Counted from the first letter of the stretch, positions 26,701-37,100 are shown. The stretch is 64,000 nt of DNA from Paragonimus skrjabini miyazakii (GCA_014338405.1 JTDE01000132.1:147157-211156); one strand, 5' to 3'. The notes: generated by a model not told the origin, from the letters alone. Program-made: numbers and translations.

Positions 26701-29700
26701 CTCTGTAAAGTTTTACATCGGTCACCCTGAAAAACCAAGCTTTCCAAAGTTTGTAATTGGTGAACAATATCATCTATCTTTAATGGGCGTGACCGCATTG
26801 AGCCGGCTAGTTATAAGCCGGTTATATTATTATCAGTTCCCTCAAAGATCACGGGAAGCTTGATTGACTAAAATATAAAAGAGAGCTTCGTTCGACTTAC
26901 GCTGCTGTCGCAGAGTTCACACGAAGTTCAGAAAGGATCCTCGTAGGTTATCAACTTACTTGCCGCTTCATAAGTCTAGAGAAAGGTGGCTGATGAAGAC
27001 AAACTAGTTTGCGTATTTTTTCATTTCTGTAAGGTATTTGACAAATTGACGCTCATCTTGAAGCCTCGTAACTATGGTATTGAAAAACCTCCGTTCCTGT
27101 GACTCACCGATTACCTTCAAGGCTGCTGAATTAATATCAAGCTGGAAGGAACTTCTTCAGATTGATGTTGTAAAGAAGACTGTGTGCCACAAGGTTCCAT
27201 ACACGGATCTCTGTGTTCTATTCTGTTTAATGACACCCAAAGGTGGCCTATACAACGTGATTGTGGCTGGAGGTGAGGAGATACTTAGTGACCTAAACAT
27301 ACTGCATTACTAGACCACAGATAACCGCTTCCCACTGAACACGATTGAGTGTAAAGTGAATCATCTCCGTCATTCGGACCACAGTACTTTTTGGAGAACA
27401 AAAACTAAACAACAATGCACGCGAACGCGATTTTCGCACGATCGCCTCAAGTAACACTAGCTGGTTTTCATGTATTGTGTCTATGGTCAAGGAAGCCAAC
27501 TTGATAATTGGCTTGCTCATTAAACTGTTTCGCCGATTCCATTTGAACTGTTTATCTGTTACATCTAGTCCATTAGGTCTCCCTCAACTTGAGCTAAATA
27601 CTCAAGCTTGTCGACCTTATCTCTTGAAAGACAACATTTTTGTTAAAAAGGCGTAATTTAAAGCAACGTAACACCCTACAATACTGCGTCCTCTACCCTA
27701 TTCAGGAGGGTTATGGAAATTGGGACATATCTGAATTTGTCACCAACGTATTATACTTGATCTTGGTATGTAGGATTCCGTATCAACCCCAACGTCTATT
27801 AAGGAAAGTGCATGTACCTAGTAGGTATAAACATATCAGGGTTAGTTTTCAAAAGCTGCGGATTTGCTGACCACGATCTTAGCGTTCAGATGCCGTTATC
27901 CTACGCTTGACGGACAGTGCTAACATTGTTAATCCGCTCGTTATTCTCTGTTTTTCTCTCTTGAAGTCTTTGTATTACTAATCCTTTGAAATGAAAATGG
28001 TCTTCCAAATTGTTTTGCTCTTCCTAATCGCCCATTGCAGATTCAGACTTATAGCAGCATTTTCGGCTACTCCTAGTCTGTACACGCTTTATAAATCCCG
28101 CTGATATTGTGAGTGACCAAAATGTGTTCTGAAAACCCTCGATTTCAGTTAGCGTGAAAGGTTATTTTTAATCTTGTAACCTCCTACTGAAATTTACTGC
28201 AACCACTTTTCCGTTTATACTAATTTAAGTGTATGCCCAGCTTTTCGTGTCGATATTTTTGTATGGAAAATTGTTTAACCGTGGATAAATGCAAGACAGG
28301 ACAAACGTATTCACTTACCCCAAAGGTGTGCATTGGGCCCCGTCCCCCGTACTCAATGGGAACAATACCATGCTCCATTTGGACGGGCGTCATTGATCCA
28401 CCGCCTAGCGATCCCACTGTGCCAGGAGGTTGTGCTGTTTGGGGTAGGTAGACCAAACTGGCTGCATCACTAGGTGCAACCATTGCACCATAACCCATGA
28501 CACTCTGTCCACCTAGAGTGGTAAACATTTGTCCGTCTTCCATTATTGGACTACCGAGTGATCCGTGCGTAGTGTAAAACTGTCCTGTGGTATATAACCC
28601 CATCGGAAGCTGCCAAGAATTAGGAGGTAGTGATGAGACCATGCCTTCTTTGTTGACGTCTGAGCCATAGGGTAAGTTAGAGTGGCTCGGGGAGACAGTC
28701 CCGTCAGCAGTTGTATGCGTACGGGTTGGGGTATAACGCACGGGTCTACGACGAACGCAAACGATTCCGATTATTAAAAATAGCGAGACGATGGCGGTTA
28801 TCGTAATCATGACCAAAATAATCGTAACATTAAGTGTTCCGTCTGCGCCAAAGTTAAAAAAGGTCGGATCATCACTGGGGTCAACAAACACGTTGATTGT
28901 GAGCCAAGCATCTGTTTGAGATCTTGGTGAACCTCTATCTTGTGCTCGCAGATGTAGGTTTATCGCTCCAGCGGTGAGAGGCTGAGCCACCCAAATTTCT
29001 CCGGTGGAACCATTCAGGTATAATGGACCGAGACGGTAACCGTTCTCATTTGATTCCACATGCGGTTGTTTTGTCACTGCACTTTGTGTGTGAACTGTGG
29101 CTTCTTTCGTATCTTCTTTCTGCATGGTTAAGCTATCAAGCAAACCGTCACGTAAACTCAAGCCTTTAAGGGGTTCACCCCTTGGACCGAGAAACATATA
29201 ATCCACCCGACCAGCATCGCCTACGTCGGCATCTTCTGCACGTAGCCTACCAGCCAAACTGCCTGGTTTCATCGCGGTCGTGAGATTAATGGTCCGGTCT
29301 GTGGGGGTCGGAAATACCCAGGAAGGAGAATTATCATTAACGTCTAGCACTTCAACGCGAAGCAACGTTGTACTGGCCAATGGCTGAGCTCCTCTATCCT
29401 GCACTCCGATTTTCAACATATAAACGGGCACTGCCTCACGATCCAGTTCGACCAGAGTTTCAATCCCACCGTCCGGAGTTATTCGAAAGATTGGTTGGTC
29501 TACAACCTTTCTGGTTAGACCCAGTTCATCGGGAAATTCTGTCGCAATATCATTCTCTAGGGACCCATCGCTCACCAAAGAAGCACCATGTTGGCTCTGA
29601 AGATGGCCATGCCGAACAGGCCGAGTGAAAGCATAGGTGTCTAGCAAGGAAAAATGAACACGTCCATTGTCACCCTGAAAAAAAGGTAAAGTAGGTTGAT

Positions 29701-31009
29701 TTTGTCTATGCAGGTTAAACTCTTGAAAACGTCTGTCAAATTCACCTTTTTCAGATATTCACGACACTCAACTTGCGTGTGTATGTAAATGTAAAGGCAC
29801 TAGATGCCAGCAACTGTGTTATACGTTTTCTCAGTTTTAAAATGTGTTCATTTGCATGGAGAATTTCGTAAACGTCCGCCCTAGAGAGACATATTTGCGT
29901 GGTCAAACCACTGAATATTTCCAGAAAACAAGTAATTCGAGAACAATAGTCTGGCATCTTGTGTTTCTAATGGAAATAAGTCCATTCCAAACAGAAAGTG
30001 CTCATCCATCAAAGCGTTCTTGAAAGGTGTTGGATTTCTTTTTTGTTACACTTTTCTGTTCGGAGACCAAAATAAGACCAAATTAGTTTCAAATAGTAAT
30101 GCAAGCCGAACACTTTGAGTGTTTCTGGTTTAATTTAATTGTGGAGAGGAAAAGGAAAGCATCTGAATCGAAACAGAACAATCACCCAATCGAGGTTAAG
30201 TAGCAATTATGAATTTTGGCTTTGTGTTGAAAAGCATTAGTATTCTTTGCTTGTCACACCCGAAACTCAGGATAACCGGTGATGGCAAACCAAAAATTGA
30301 TAAAAATTTACCCTGCATACTTGACGTTTAGAACGAATGACACATGGCTTCACCTAGAGATGTTCTGCTTACACGACAGGTGTTCCGGCATTTTCTGAGA
30401 TGTTTGGGACAGTCATTAATGCGAACATATAAGAAAGCGGATAACGGGGGAAATCCAGGTTAATCGATCATGAACCAAATCTTGGCAACAGATATTCCTA
30501 TCAACCCTACCAGCCTCAGTGGAGGACGTTAATACAACCAAGTCAAGTGTTCATTTGGTTGAGTTTTTTATAACTCGTTTAGTTTGAGCTGAACATGCAA
30601 GGCACCGTGATGCACATGGGGCAATTTCAACAAAAGATAAATTCGCAACAACCCCCCCCCCCCCGATGCAGATGCCTTTGGCGCGCACATATTCAATAAG
30701 ACAAAAGTCCTAATACAAAAATTTACTACTCACCTGATCTGGATCCCGAGCCTCAAGCTGCTCGCTAAGTCTGGTAAATCGAGGTGCATTTTCCATAACA
30801 ACGAATGGTTTGGCTCGTAGACGTTGTTTACCGCCACCCACTGAAGTAACCGGTTCTGTTGGGGGATTGACAAAGACTGGTGCGTTGTCGTTTTCGTCAA
30901 GTACTTCAATGGACACAGTTGTTGTTGCAGTGAAAGTTGGTGGCAACTCGGAATCCGTGACCAACACAACGAGGGTAACACTGGACACCGTTTCGCGGTC
31001 AAGTGGTAT
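4970..31009 (-). CDS. Protocadherin-like transmembrane adhesion receptor, 3' part of gene (four exons)
   Basis: Spliced coding region made of 31009-30734, 29674-28319, 6481-6322 and 5718-4970, giving 846 codons with no start in view. Protein order: end of one cadherin (EC) repeat with LDRE and a DENDNAP calcium linker (residues 1-47), a complete EC repeat ending in DVNDNSP (about 70-209), a divergent membrane-proximal EC repeat (about 210-366), one transmembrane helix (about 374-398), then a cytoplasmic tail of about 448 residues. Intron phases agree at every junction (0, 0, 1), and each border is GT-AG. Cadherins mediate calcium-dependent homophilic adhesion at the cell surface. The tail shows no classical catenin-binding region that I can recognise, so protocadherin-like is a better name than classical cadherin. 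Introns measure 1059, 21837 and 603 bp. The subfamily is not assigned. Confidence 0.85.
6322..6481 (-). CDS. Protocadherin-like exon: acidic and serine-rich cytoplasmic motif
   Basis: Exon of 160 bp. It enters in phase 0 after an acceptor ctaattttgcag (6493-6482) and leaves in phase 1 at the strong donor A|gtgagt (6321). It encodes 53 residues plus one base. The stretch PHMDADSGDSGRGPSEEG (exon residues 26-43) resembles the conserved acidic DSGxG-type motifs in the tails of delta-type protocadherins; I base this on recall of the family, not on an alignment. The DSG(RGP)S segment also has the shape of a phosphodegron. No upstream ATG is needed: the apparent ORF start in this frame is a TTG inside the intron. 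The exon is separated from the membrane exon by 21.8 kb and from the last exon by 603 bp. Confidence 0.8.
12448..13015 (+). other. Coding-like plus-strand block, unknown origin (two ORFs)
   Basis: Two ORFs follow each other: 12448-12717 (89 codons, containing GKAGKKQGRATSIGNSPFGL) and 12821-13015 (64 codons, containing FLGAAVNCQLDGFIQRYIRK). Both are less AT-rich than their surroundings and have a balanced amino acid composition. They are separated by stops. I recognise no domain. They may be remnants of a transposable element open reading frame or of a retrotransposed gene. Confidence 0.25.
16387..16683 (+). other. Exon-like plus-strand ORF, unknown
   Basis: Open for 98 codons. The first two thirds look protein-like (for example RKAGIQLFAQDGTGFPHFCV), while the end is low-quality AT-rich sequence. 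An acceptor-like ttttgccccgtag ends just inside its start at 16397, but no convincing donor follows. A second plus-strand frame is also open here (16253-16585), which reduces the support. Confidence 0.18.
19815..20010 (-). mobile_element. SINE copy A (5' and middle parts)
   Basis: Reading the minus strand, AATTCGGTCG, then TAATGTGAG, AACAC-GTTGC and GAACGCGTG, then GAGCGAAATACGAG, follow in the same order and spacing as in copy C (44890-45230). The tRNA-like A-box is degenerate. The shared downstream core (gatcaattgtg..gatgttc) is not clear here. An ORF of 79 codons covers it, but this is incidental. Confidence 0.6.
20792..20891. other. Assembly gap of 100 N
   Basis: Exactly 100 unknown bases, the conventional size for a gap of unknown length. 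The order of the sequence on the two sides therefore depends on scaffolding. It lies within the giant intron, and the two minus-strand ORFs that run through it are artefacts. Confidence 0.97.
22341..22720 (-). repeat. Probable dispersed repeat with a tRNA T-arm-like B-box
   Basis: The minus strand carries an exact B-box, GGTTCGAATCC (22454-22444), inside a compositionally distinct block that is open for 123 codons. The ORF reads RHGVSVAGSNPAEALTF across the B-box, a phrase typical of repeats in which a tRNA-like segment happens to be open. I cannot fold a complete tRNA: no A-box stands at the right distance. I found no second copy in this window. It may be a SINE fragment or part of a low-copy repeat. 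Confidence 0.35.
26480..26590 (+). mobile_element. SINE copy B (3' body only)
   Basis: Contains the family core GCGATCAATTGTGAATGATG (26526-26545) and an AATAAACC that follows it as in copy D. Upstream, ctagccgaatggcttatctg aligns with the body of copy C. The tRNA-like head is missing or too worn to see, so this is a 5'-truncated copy. It lies about 320 bp before the LINE relic. Confidence 0.6.
26911..27990 (+). mobile_element. Decayed CR1/jockey-type LINE, reverse transcriptase to 3' end
   Basis: One frame (with in-frame stops) from 26911 reads HEVQKGSS..INLLAA, matching the HGFRxGxSxxTNLL region. It continues FCKVFDK (27025-27045, the F-KAFDK box), then a remnant of WLTDYLxG (27097-27123), then VPQGSIHGSLCSILFND (27184-27234, the VPQGSxLGPLLF box). 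After a frameshift, SDLNILHY..TDNRFPLNTIECKV (27284-27360) matches the DLNxLxxWS..WxLPLNxxKC region. Another frame gives RPYLLKDNIFVKKA (27612-27653), and LQYCVLYPIQ and RYKHIRV (about 27680-27840) match the conserved C-terminal part of CR1-like elements. Only about 17 codons separate the end of the PQGS box from DLN, so the catalytic FADD box appears deleted. The copy has many stops and shifts and cannot encode an active enzyme. It lies antisense to the host gene, inside its largest intron. Confidence 0.85.
28167..28222 (-). promoter_or_regulatory. Possible alternative 3' end: stop codon and intronic polyadenylation hexamer
   Basis: If the donor at 28318 is not used, the membrane exon reads 32 codons into the intron and stops at 28222-28220. 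An ATTAAA hexamer follows at 28172-28167 on the minus strand, about 48 nt after the stop. This arrangement could produce a receptor lacking the acidic-motif exon and the long terminal exon. Vertebrate protocadherins are known to make short-tail isoforms in similar ways. One hexamer in AT-rich DNA is weak evidence by itself. Confidence 0.3.
28319..29674 (-). CDS. Protocadherin-like exon: penultimate and last EC repeats, transmembrane helix, start of tail
   Basis: Exon of 1356 bp, 452 codons, phase 0 at both ends. The acceptor is a T-rich tract ending in cag at 29675; the donor is GGG followed by gtaagt at 28318. It starts GDNGRVHFSLLDT and completes an EC repeat with LVELDREAVP, VQDRGA and the linker VLDVNDNSPSW (exon residues about 110-119). 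The second repeat has RAEDADVGDAGRV and RAQDRGSP, but no LDRE and no DxNDNxP; it ends in VDPSDDPTFF, as expected next to the membrane. The helix IILVMITITAIVSLFLIIGI lies at exon residues about 285-304 and is followed by the basic stop-transfer CVRRRPVR. The remaining 140 or so residues are cytoplasmic and rich in G, S, P and T. Without splicing, the frame stays open for 32 more codons (see the intronic poly(A) entry). Confidence 0.92.
29675..30733 (-). other. Intron of the protocadherin-like gene with a C13 homopolymer
   Basis: Phase 0 intron of 1059 bp that interrupts the AxDxDxGxNG motif of an EC repeat. The donor is CAG|gtgagt at 30733 and the acceptor is a T-rich tract ending in cag at 29675. 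It contains an uninterrupted run of 13 C at 30652-30664 (G on the transcribed strand). No coding sequence or known repeat is visible; the ORF at 29957-29751 has no support. Confidence 0.8.
30652..30664. repeat. C13 homopolymer
   Basis: Thirteen consecutive C in the intron between the two EC exons. Such runs are prone to sequencing and length error; it does not affect coding. Confidence 0.9.
30734..31009 (-). CDS. Protocadherin-like exon: end of one EC repeat and start of the next
   Basis: Exon of 276 bp, 92 codons, phase 0 at both ends. The acceptor is tgtcag before ATA at 31009; the donor is CAG followed by gtgagt at 30733. It opens with IPLDRETVSS, the LDRE calcium motif in the second half of an EC repeat. 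It continues through VTLVVLVTDSELPPTFTA and the interdomain linker VLDENDNAPVF (residues 37-47). The next repeat starts with FVVMENAPRF (about residues 69-78) and the exon stops inside the motif ARDPDQ. The following exon supplies GDNGRV, restoring the standard ARDPDxGxNGxV string, which is strong evidence that the two exons are joined correctly. The typical AxD of the first repeat is VTD here. Confidence 0.85.
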
Positions 31010-33407
31010 CTGACATTTACATAGAATCAACAAACGCGAATTGACAATTGTGAACTCCCGAAGCCAAACAATGCTGACTATTAAAATAAACAGATTATTT
31101 TTACGCAACTACGAATAGCATCTGCGTTGAAGTATTGTGAAAATTACAAGTTGGCCAAAGCTTACCAATCTCCGTAAACACAAATTTGCAAATGTTTCTT
31201 GGAAACAGCTATTTTGAGAAGAAAAGTATTCCGCAGAAAATTGTTTATTTATTTTTCAATGTTTTTAGCTCATAGTTACTTATGGGTAACTAGCAGTGTG
31301 CAGATTTTGTACTAGGTTAACTAGTTTGCATGCAGCCACAGTCCAGTTTCGTTGAATAAGCCCAATTCAAGACCTTGGTTTGAGAATGCGACAATACGAA
31401 ACCAGTTTAGTGGTGTTTGCTAATTTATTTGCAGCGCGTCTATTTAACTGTCCATTTAATAAAACGTGAGTGTTTTAGTGTCACTTCAGACCGTTCGGGA
31501 TCACGTTTGAACTAAACACTTTAGACAGCGTTTTGCCTAACTGGTTCTATGTCGAGGTTAGATCTTCTACGCGTCCTTAAAAATTTTCCTTCGGATGAGA
31601 CTATGGGTACATCCTGACTTATATGCTGTGATTTCGGCAGGATAGCTCACTGAACATGGGCAGCGGTAAACCCCAACATGACTGCGCTCGACTTAAACAG
31701 CCGTACAATTATCGATCACTCATGTTAGCTTGTGGCCGTAAGAATGTAACGAAAGTCCGCGCGGCGACTTTCACAGCTAAGGGCTTGGACGGTTCCGACC
31801 GCGCAATCATACTTGAACTTTATTTGTGGTCTGGTGATATCAAAGTGAACTTGTGGAATGAAATTGAAACTGAATGAGGTTTAGTTGGGTAGAATCAGGG
31901 ACACAGCATGGCATTTAATAACCTATCTCGAAACCCCTTGACGATTTGTATTAGGAGGTTGGATTTAGACGATATAAACAAATGGGAGCACTATAACCTT
32001 ACAGAAATTCAAGGAAGTTGTTAAAAATGCTGTTTAGTAATTTGGATAAAATAGAATGTCTAAATTGTAACTGCAACACAACAGACGCTGTCGTTACCAA
32101 CGATAATCTGAAGATAAGACATCAACAACGTTGATTAGAGAGTTGTTTAAAACCACTTAGGGGCAAGCGTAAATGATTTCTCTGAGGAGTTTACTCAACT
32201 GTGAATGAACTTGATTTTTTGCGCACTCCCTAAGAAATATTTGGTGTTGAGGGGCAACAAACTGACTTTCTCACTCACAAGCAAAACGCAGTGTTAAACA
32301 TCACCTGTCTTAGAAATACTTAAGTCAGAATCAATGGTGCTTCGAAAAAGCTAATCGTTCAACTCTTGGAACTGACCAATTTTTGCCTAAAGTTCTGGAT
32401 TAACTGTCACAGCACTCGTATATTTGTTGACCTTGTAAAATTTCTCACCATTTATTTAAAGCAACTGAAAAGTTAGACGAGCGTATTCAAACTATTCAGT
32501 ATACTGGTCTCAGACAATGAGACAGTCTAACCAATATGTGTAGGTCTAACAGTTTGCGTAGTTTTAATCCCTTTGCAGTGGGTATCCTTTCACATTGTTG
32601 ATACTGGATGAGAATTACTGGAAGCAATCGGCAAAGAAAATACGTCCCATTTAATCAGCGAGCTGAGATTAATTGCGTTTAGAAAGAAGTGTAGATTAAC
32701 CATTAGTAATTATCAACCTACAGCAGCATGATCGGCAAAAATGCACGTTAAGCAACGAAGTTCTGACGATTCCGTGATAACGTGGTTGAAAGCAGTAAAC
32801 GATAACCTAATATGCTACATCATGTTACAAAGTACCAGAAATAATCACATTTTACTGAAATATGAACAAAGACAACATTCAACTCCCAAAGCTCCTAACG
32901 GGGCAAAGTAAGGAGATATCATGCTCCCTGTAGATGGTTTCTGCAGAACAGTGCATTGTATACTTCAGTCTGTGATCAATATTTCCTCCTTCTCCTCAAT
33001 TTGCCTAAAAATTATCGCCGTACACAGTTTAGGAATGATGTGGTCCTGGTTTCCGTGTCTACTATCAAATGCTCTTGATATTTAAATCTTTCACTTCCTT
33101 GGGAATTGAAATAAACTTGTTTCTTTTACAAAACATTGAATGATATTAATGCACATATATTGTTAAAAGATTCGACATGACAGCGATGAACACAGAGGAA
33201 GGGAACAGGGATACATCTACCAAACGATTGTCGAGGTAAATTAATATTCCTTCCTTTTAGATGGTTTAAGTTTGTTGTTACTCAATGTTTTCTTAAGACA
33301 TCTTTGGTTCTAGTAGGTTAGAACTGAGAAATGAGGCTTTCATAATCTCAGTTATAAGTTGGCTTTAAATACCAGGGGAAATTGATGGTGTTCTGACCGC
33401 AAAATAC
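31010..33407 (-). other. Intron or upstream sequence before the IPLDRE exon
   Basis: It would be a 2398-bp phase 0 intron if the exon at 33590-33408 is accepted. It contains a comparatively GC-rich plus-strand ORF at 31656-31877 (73 codons) of unknown nature, probably chance or a repeat remnant. No other feature is recognised. Confidence 0.5.
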
Positions 33408-33590
33408 GCTTGGCCTGAAAAGTAGTTTGCCGCACAAACTCCCGTACAAGTCAGACATGCATTCACAAGCATCGGGTGACAGTACGTTGTCATTCGCTTT
33501 GCCATAGCGTTTAAACACTATTCCGATAGTCTCTTCTTGTCCGTTGTCTCCCTGGCGTTCGAAGCTTGCCCTTTTGTTCCCCAATGTCGC
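33408..33590 (-). CDS. Probable upstream exon of the protocadherin-like gene (61 codons, half an EC repeat)
   Basis: A 183-bp open stretch, richer in GC than its surroundings, follows an acceptor (ttatccacag) at 33600-33591 in phase 0. It can end in phase 0 at AGC followed by gtattt at 33407, so it would join in frame to the exon starting at 31009. The translation runs through GDNGQEE, KANDNVLSPD and CGKLLFRPS. Joined to the next exon it gives GKLLFRPS-IPLDRE, which fits the usual cadherin order of GDNG near the repeat start and TGxL...LDRE in the middle. Against it: the donor is weak, three cysteines are unusual for an EC repeat, and the first 13 residues do not show a clear AxDxD motif. If real, this EC repeat is split over at least three exons. 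Confidence 0.5.
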
Positions 33591-34070
33591 CTGTGGATAA
33601 TATATTACTTGTGAGAAGTATACTACTCACAACGAAACTGCTTTTCATACTACAATAGTATATTCAGGCTTATTTATCTTAATTAGGTGGTTTCCGTTTC
33701 AAACAGGAATGTAGGTAAATTTTAGATGAACTGTTGACACAGCAGTCAAGTCCTTCGTTTAACGCACATCTTGACAGTTTTTGTCACATTGTTACAAAAA
33801 TATCTTAGGCGGTTAGTTCATGTACGTCTCGTTTCCATTAACAAGCTGTGTACACGTCAATTTCCAACTGACTGCAGGTCAACTTTTGTTTCTTTCTGAC
33901 ATATGAAATGCAGTAAGGTTCCCTTGTGATCACACAATAGCGTGGACTTTCGCAGGTAACTACTAGCCGAACGCACAGCAGGAAACCTCTTTAAGTCAAT
34001 GTATTAACGTGAAAACTTTTCGATTTATTCGCCGACCACCCTTAGTTTGTATCAGACAACCGTAATCCTA

Positions 34071-34106
34071 AGAGAGCGAGAGGGTGAGACGGAGTGAGAG
34101 AGAGCG
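34071..34106. repeat. GA-rich imperfect simple repeat
   Basis: A purine-rich tract of agag/gagag units interrupted by cgag, gtgag and gtgag. No longer array is present. Confidence 0.7.
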
Positions 34107-37100
34107 GCACACCATACAGTACGAACACATTTGCCTGCACACCAGTGTCTTCATTGTTTGTCTAATGAACTGCAGCTTGGTAGTGGTGGTGGTTGACAAA
34201 CAGTTGACGGTTGTTTCTAAGACAGTCTATTGAATTTGGTTGGCTAGTTTAATTCAATTGCTTTCCTAATCTTGTTTGCACGCCTGTGTACGCACAAATG
34301 TGTGTGAATGTCCTCTTCCGTTAAATTACGAGACATTCCCATGGGGACCCAACTCTAGTATTGCCGGTTCGGCGAGGTGATGAAATTACAAACCTCAGCA
34401 CATTTGCATATGCGTGTATTTGTCCTGCTGTGTCGATTATGCCTTCTGTTCATAAAACCTATTCAACATCCCACTGCCCCAAGTAGAAATAACGTTGTTT
34501 GACTGATCTCAGTTCACATCATTCATAATAAGAGAGTAGACAAAGAAAAACGATGTTGGGGGATAAAGTGGAAGTGTTGGTTCTACAATTTCTATAATCA
34601 GTAATCATGTGGCTAGACTGCCACCCTTGGTAAGTTGATGACATCGGCTTCCCGAACAGCAAAGTAGGTGAGCTTGACTAGTATCAAAAAACACTGTTTA
34701 GAACTGAAGTCATACTTTACACTCTATATGATGCGGATACCTACACACTTGAATACACCAAACTTCTTTTGAATTGATATCGTTCACAAATCCGATACGA
34801 ACATCCAGTAAATACCAGGTCAGCAAAGTTAGCTAACACAGACTACTGATGTCAATCCGAATTGCATAAATTTACCTGTAATGGCAAGTTATACGTCGGA
34901 TGATTAGTTTTCACTGACTGTTGACATTGGTGAATAATAATGAACGAATTTTCAAGAAATTTGGGTGTCCTTGGTAAAACAAATGGGAATTTGACAAAGT
35001 TAAATATTTCAGTATTTTTTAAATAGCAGTACTGTTGATTACACCTCCATATTGTATATACTCTCGACAAACACAAACGGTAGTGCTAAGGCAGTTGCTG
35101 CCCAGCTAAAGTAGGAACTGGTTTTGGTTTCCTGGCCAACATTATTTGATTGAGCACTAACCGAAAAAACTCGATCTTTTTATTTTGGTCAGGTTTTTCC
35201 GCACAAAATCACTTCATTTTCCTGAGTTTACTATTTTCAACCGTACATAATCTATACGTTTCAAAATAACTTTCATTCCGACTCTGCATAGCTCGACAGA
35301 TTTAAGAGAATTCGTCATCATGCCATAGGCATTCCTTCTTCCCTTTTCCGGATCTGATTGCCACGTTAATCGGAAGTACTTGCATAAAATAGCGGTTTAT
35401 ATATTATCAGTTTCTCAGTTAGATATGTCGAAATGAAAAGAACATTATACGGAACCTTTGGCTTACGAATTGTTAGAAAACATCAGGTGAACTGTATCGA
35501 ACCTACGGTGTTTGGATGTGTTTTACATTTGGCAGTTCTAAATGGAAGTGGAACGGATATGGAATTTGTTAGTTTGAATTAATCCAAGCCAATTAGTTGC
35601 GCTTTTCATGGAAAGTCGGTTAACTTTGCCTGGTGCCATCAACTGCTCTCTTATCCACTTAATGGAGAACGACGTTGCTTAAAGACAGAAAGTGACCATG
35701 TGTGTTGTTGAGTTTTCCCATTTTCCGGTCTAACTTTCTCCTGGCTGACGTTTTCACTTAGCTGTGGACATTGTAGGCGTCAATACTTTTAGGAAACAGT
35801 TCTGCAGCTAGTAACTCAGTTAACACAAGCTGGATAAGACAACTAGCAGCAATAATTTCTGTTCTAAGTCAAATGAAGCAAGTCAATATTTTTTCCAAAA
35901 TAATCGTGTTCCAGAACGATTTGCATCACAATACTAAGTTTCTGATTATGTATCCTACAAGACCTGTATGGCAGAGCTTGCTGCGGATAAAGCAAACATA
36001 TTTATAGGTAATAAAAACCTATTTTTACGTATTTTCTCCTCTCTCGGCGTTACGTGACCAGACGGTCCGTATCTAGTCGACAACACTCTATCTACATGCA
36101 TGGACGCATGTTCAGATACACACATACATAAGCTCGTCTCCCGCAATGTCAGAGTGGTAGGCGATTGCAACCAATCGCAGAGAGCCTTACAGGTGAAACG
36201 ATCTGCAGGCTGAACATCACTTGCATACGCAAAGTATGAATGAGTTCCAGAGAAGTGCATTTTAATTCCAGTTCTTCAATTCATGCTACGGTCGTATTGG
36301 ATCTGCGAATAAACGCGGTTGTTATTTGACTCAGCGGTGATGACATCGATCACACTGCACCTGTTATGTAATTTCATTCCGATCATCCACAATAGTTTTG
36401 TAGCCCGTTACAGTTCACCAATTTCCTTCAGACTAACAAAATGATCCTTCGTCAGATATGAACACCGGCAAAACCGCCATGGACGGTTGTCTAATTTTCA
36501 GTAGGTCTGTATAAAACAAGTTAACTATTTGTGACCAAAAGAATAAATATCATTTAAAACGAGTCAGTCGTATGTTGGTATGGAAAAGGGATTTCGTGGA
36601 GTTTGTTTCACAAATTGAAGTACACTCATCCTCTACAGAAATAATCTACTCCAACCACGGCTGCTTGATTTGCACCGTTTACCTCGCAACTGACTTATGC
36701 TCACTACCTTGTAGAAGAGGTTAGCGTCTTTCGGTGTGAAGTGTGACCAAGTTTTTACGTACGTGGACCCGTCCGATAAAAATTGTTGGGCTGCAATTGG
36801 GACCATGGAACCTCCTTAATGAGAGCGAGATCCTGTACGCATCGGAACACTGATATCTCTGTGCTCATTGGTTGAAACTGGAAGTCAAATTGTTGAAGTT
36901 TCCTACCCCTTACACTTTTGAGCAAAGTTTTGCCATTTGTTATCAATGAGGAATTGATCTTGTTTGCAGCAATCTTCACATTTACACAAACCGAATCACT
37001 TCAAAATTCCTAAAGTCTCAGTTGTGTGATATCGAATTGTTTCTGGTAGGTGGCTGGAAATCGGGGCCTGATAATTACTGATCATTTGTCTTTAGAACAA

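Larger units (their letters stand above)
6482..28318 (-). other. Giant intron (21.8 kb) of the protocadherin-like gene
   Basis: Lies between a consensus donor (GGG|gtaagt, 28318) and acceptor (ttttgcag, 6482) that join in phase 0. It holds a SINE copy near 19.8-20.0 kb, an assembly gap at 20792-20891, a tRNA-like repeat near 22.4 kb, another SINE body near 26.5 kb and a dead LINE at 26.9-28.0 kb. Otherwise it is AT-rich sequence without recognisable coding, apart from exon-like plus-strand ORFs at 12448-13015 and 16387-16683. The true length is uncertain because of the gap. Confidence 0.75.

Noticed and set aside
28233..28451. Plus-strand ORFs at 28233-28451 and 29368-29628
   Set aside because: Antisense shadows of the membrane exon.
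36120..36260. A tRNA-like or SINE-like segment with gtcagagtggtaggcg on the plus strand
   Set aside because: The stem with AATCGC has a six-base loop, the B-box is poor, and the nearby gaacatcac is not in a matching context of the SINE family.
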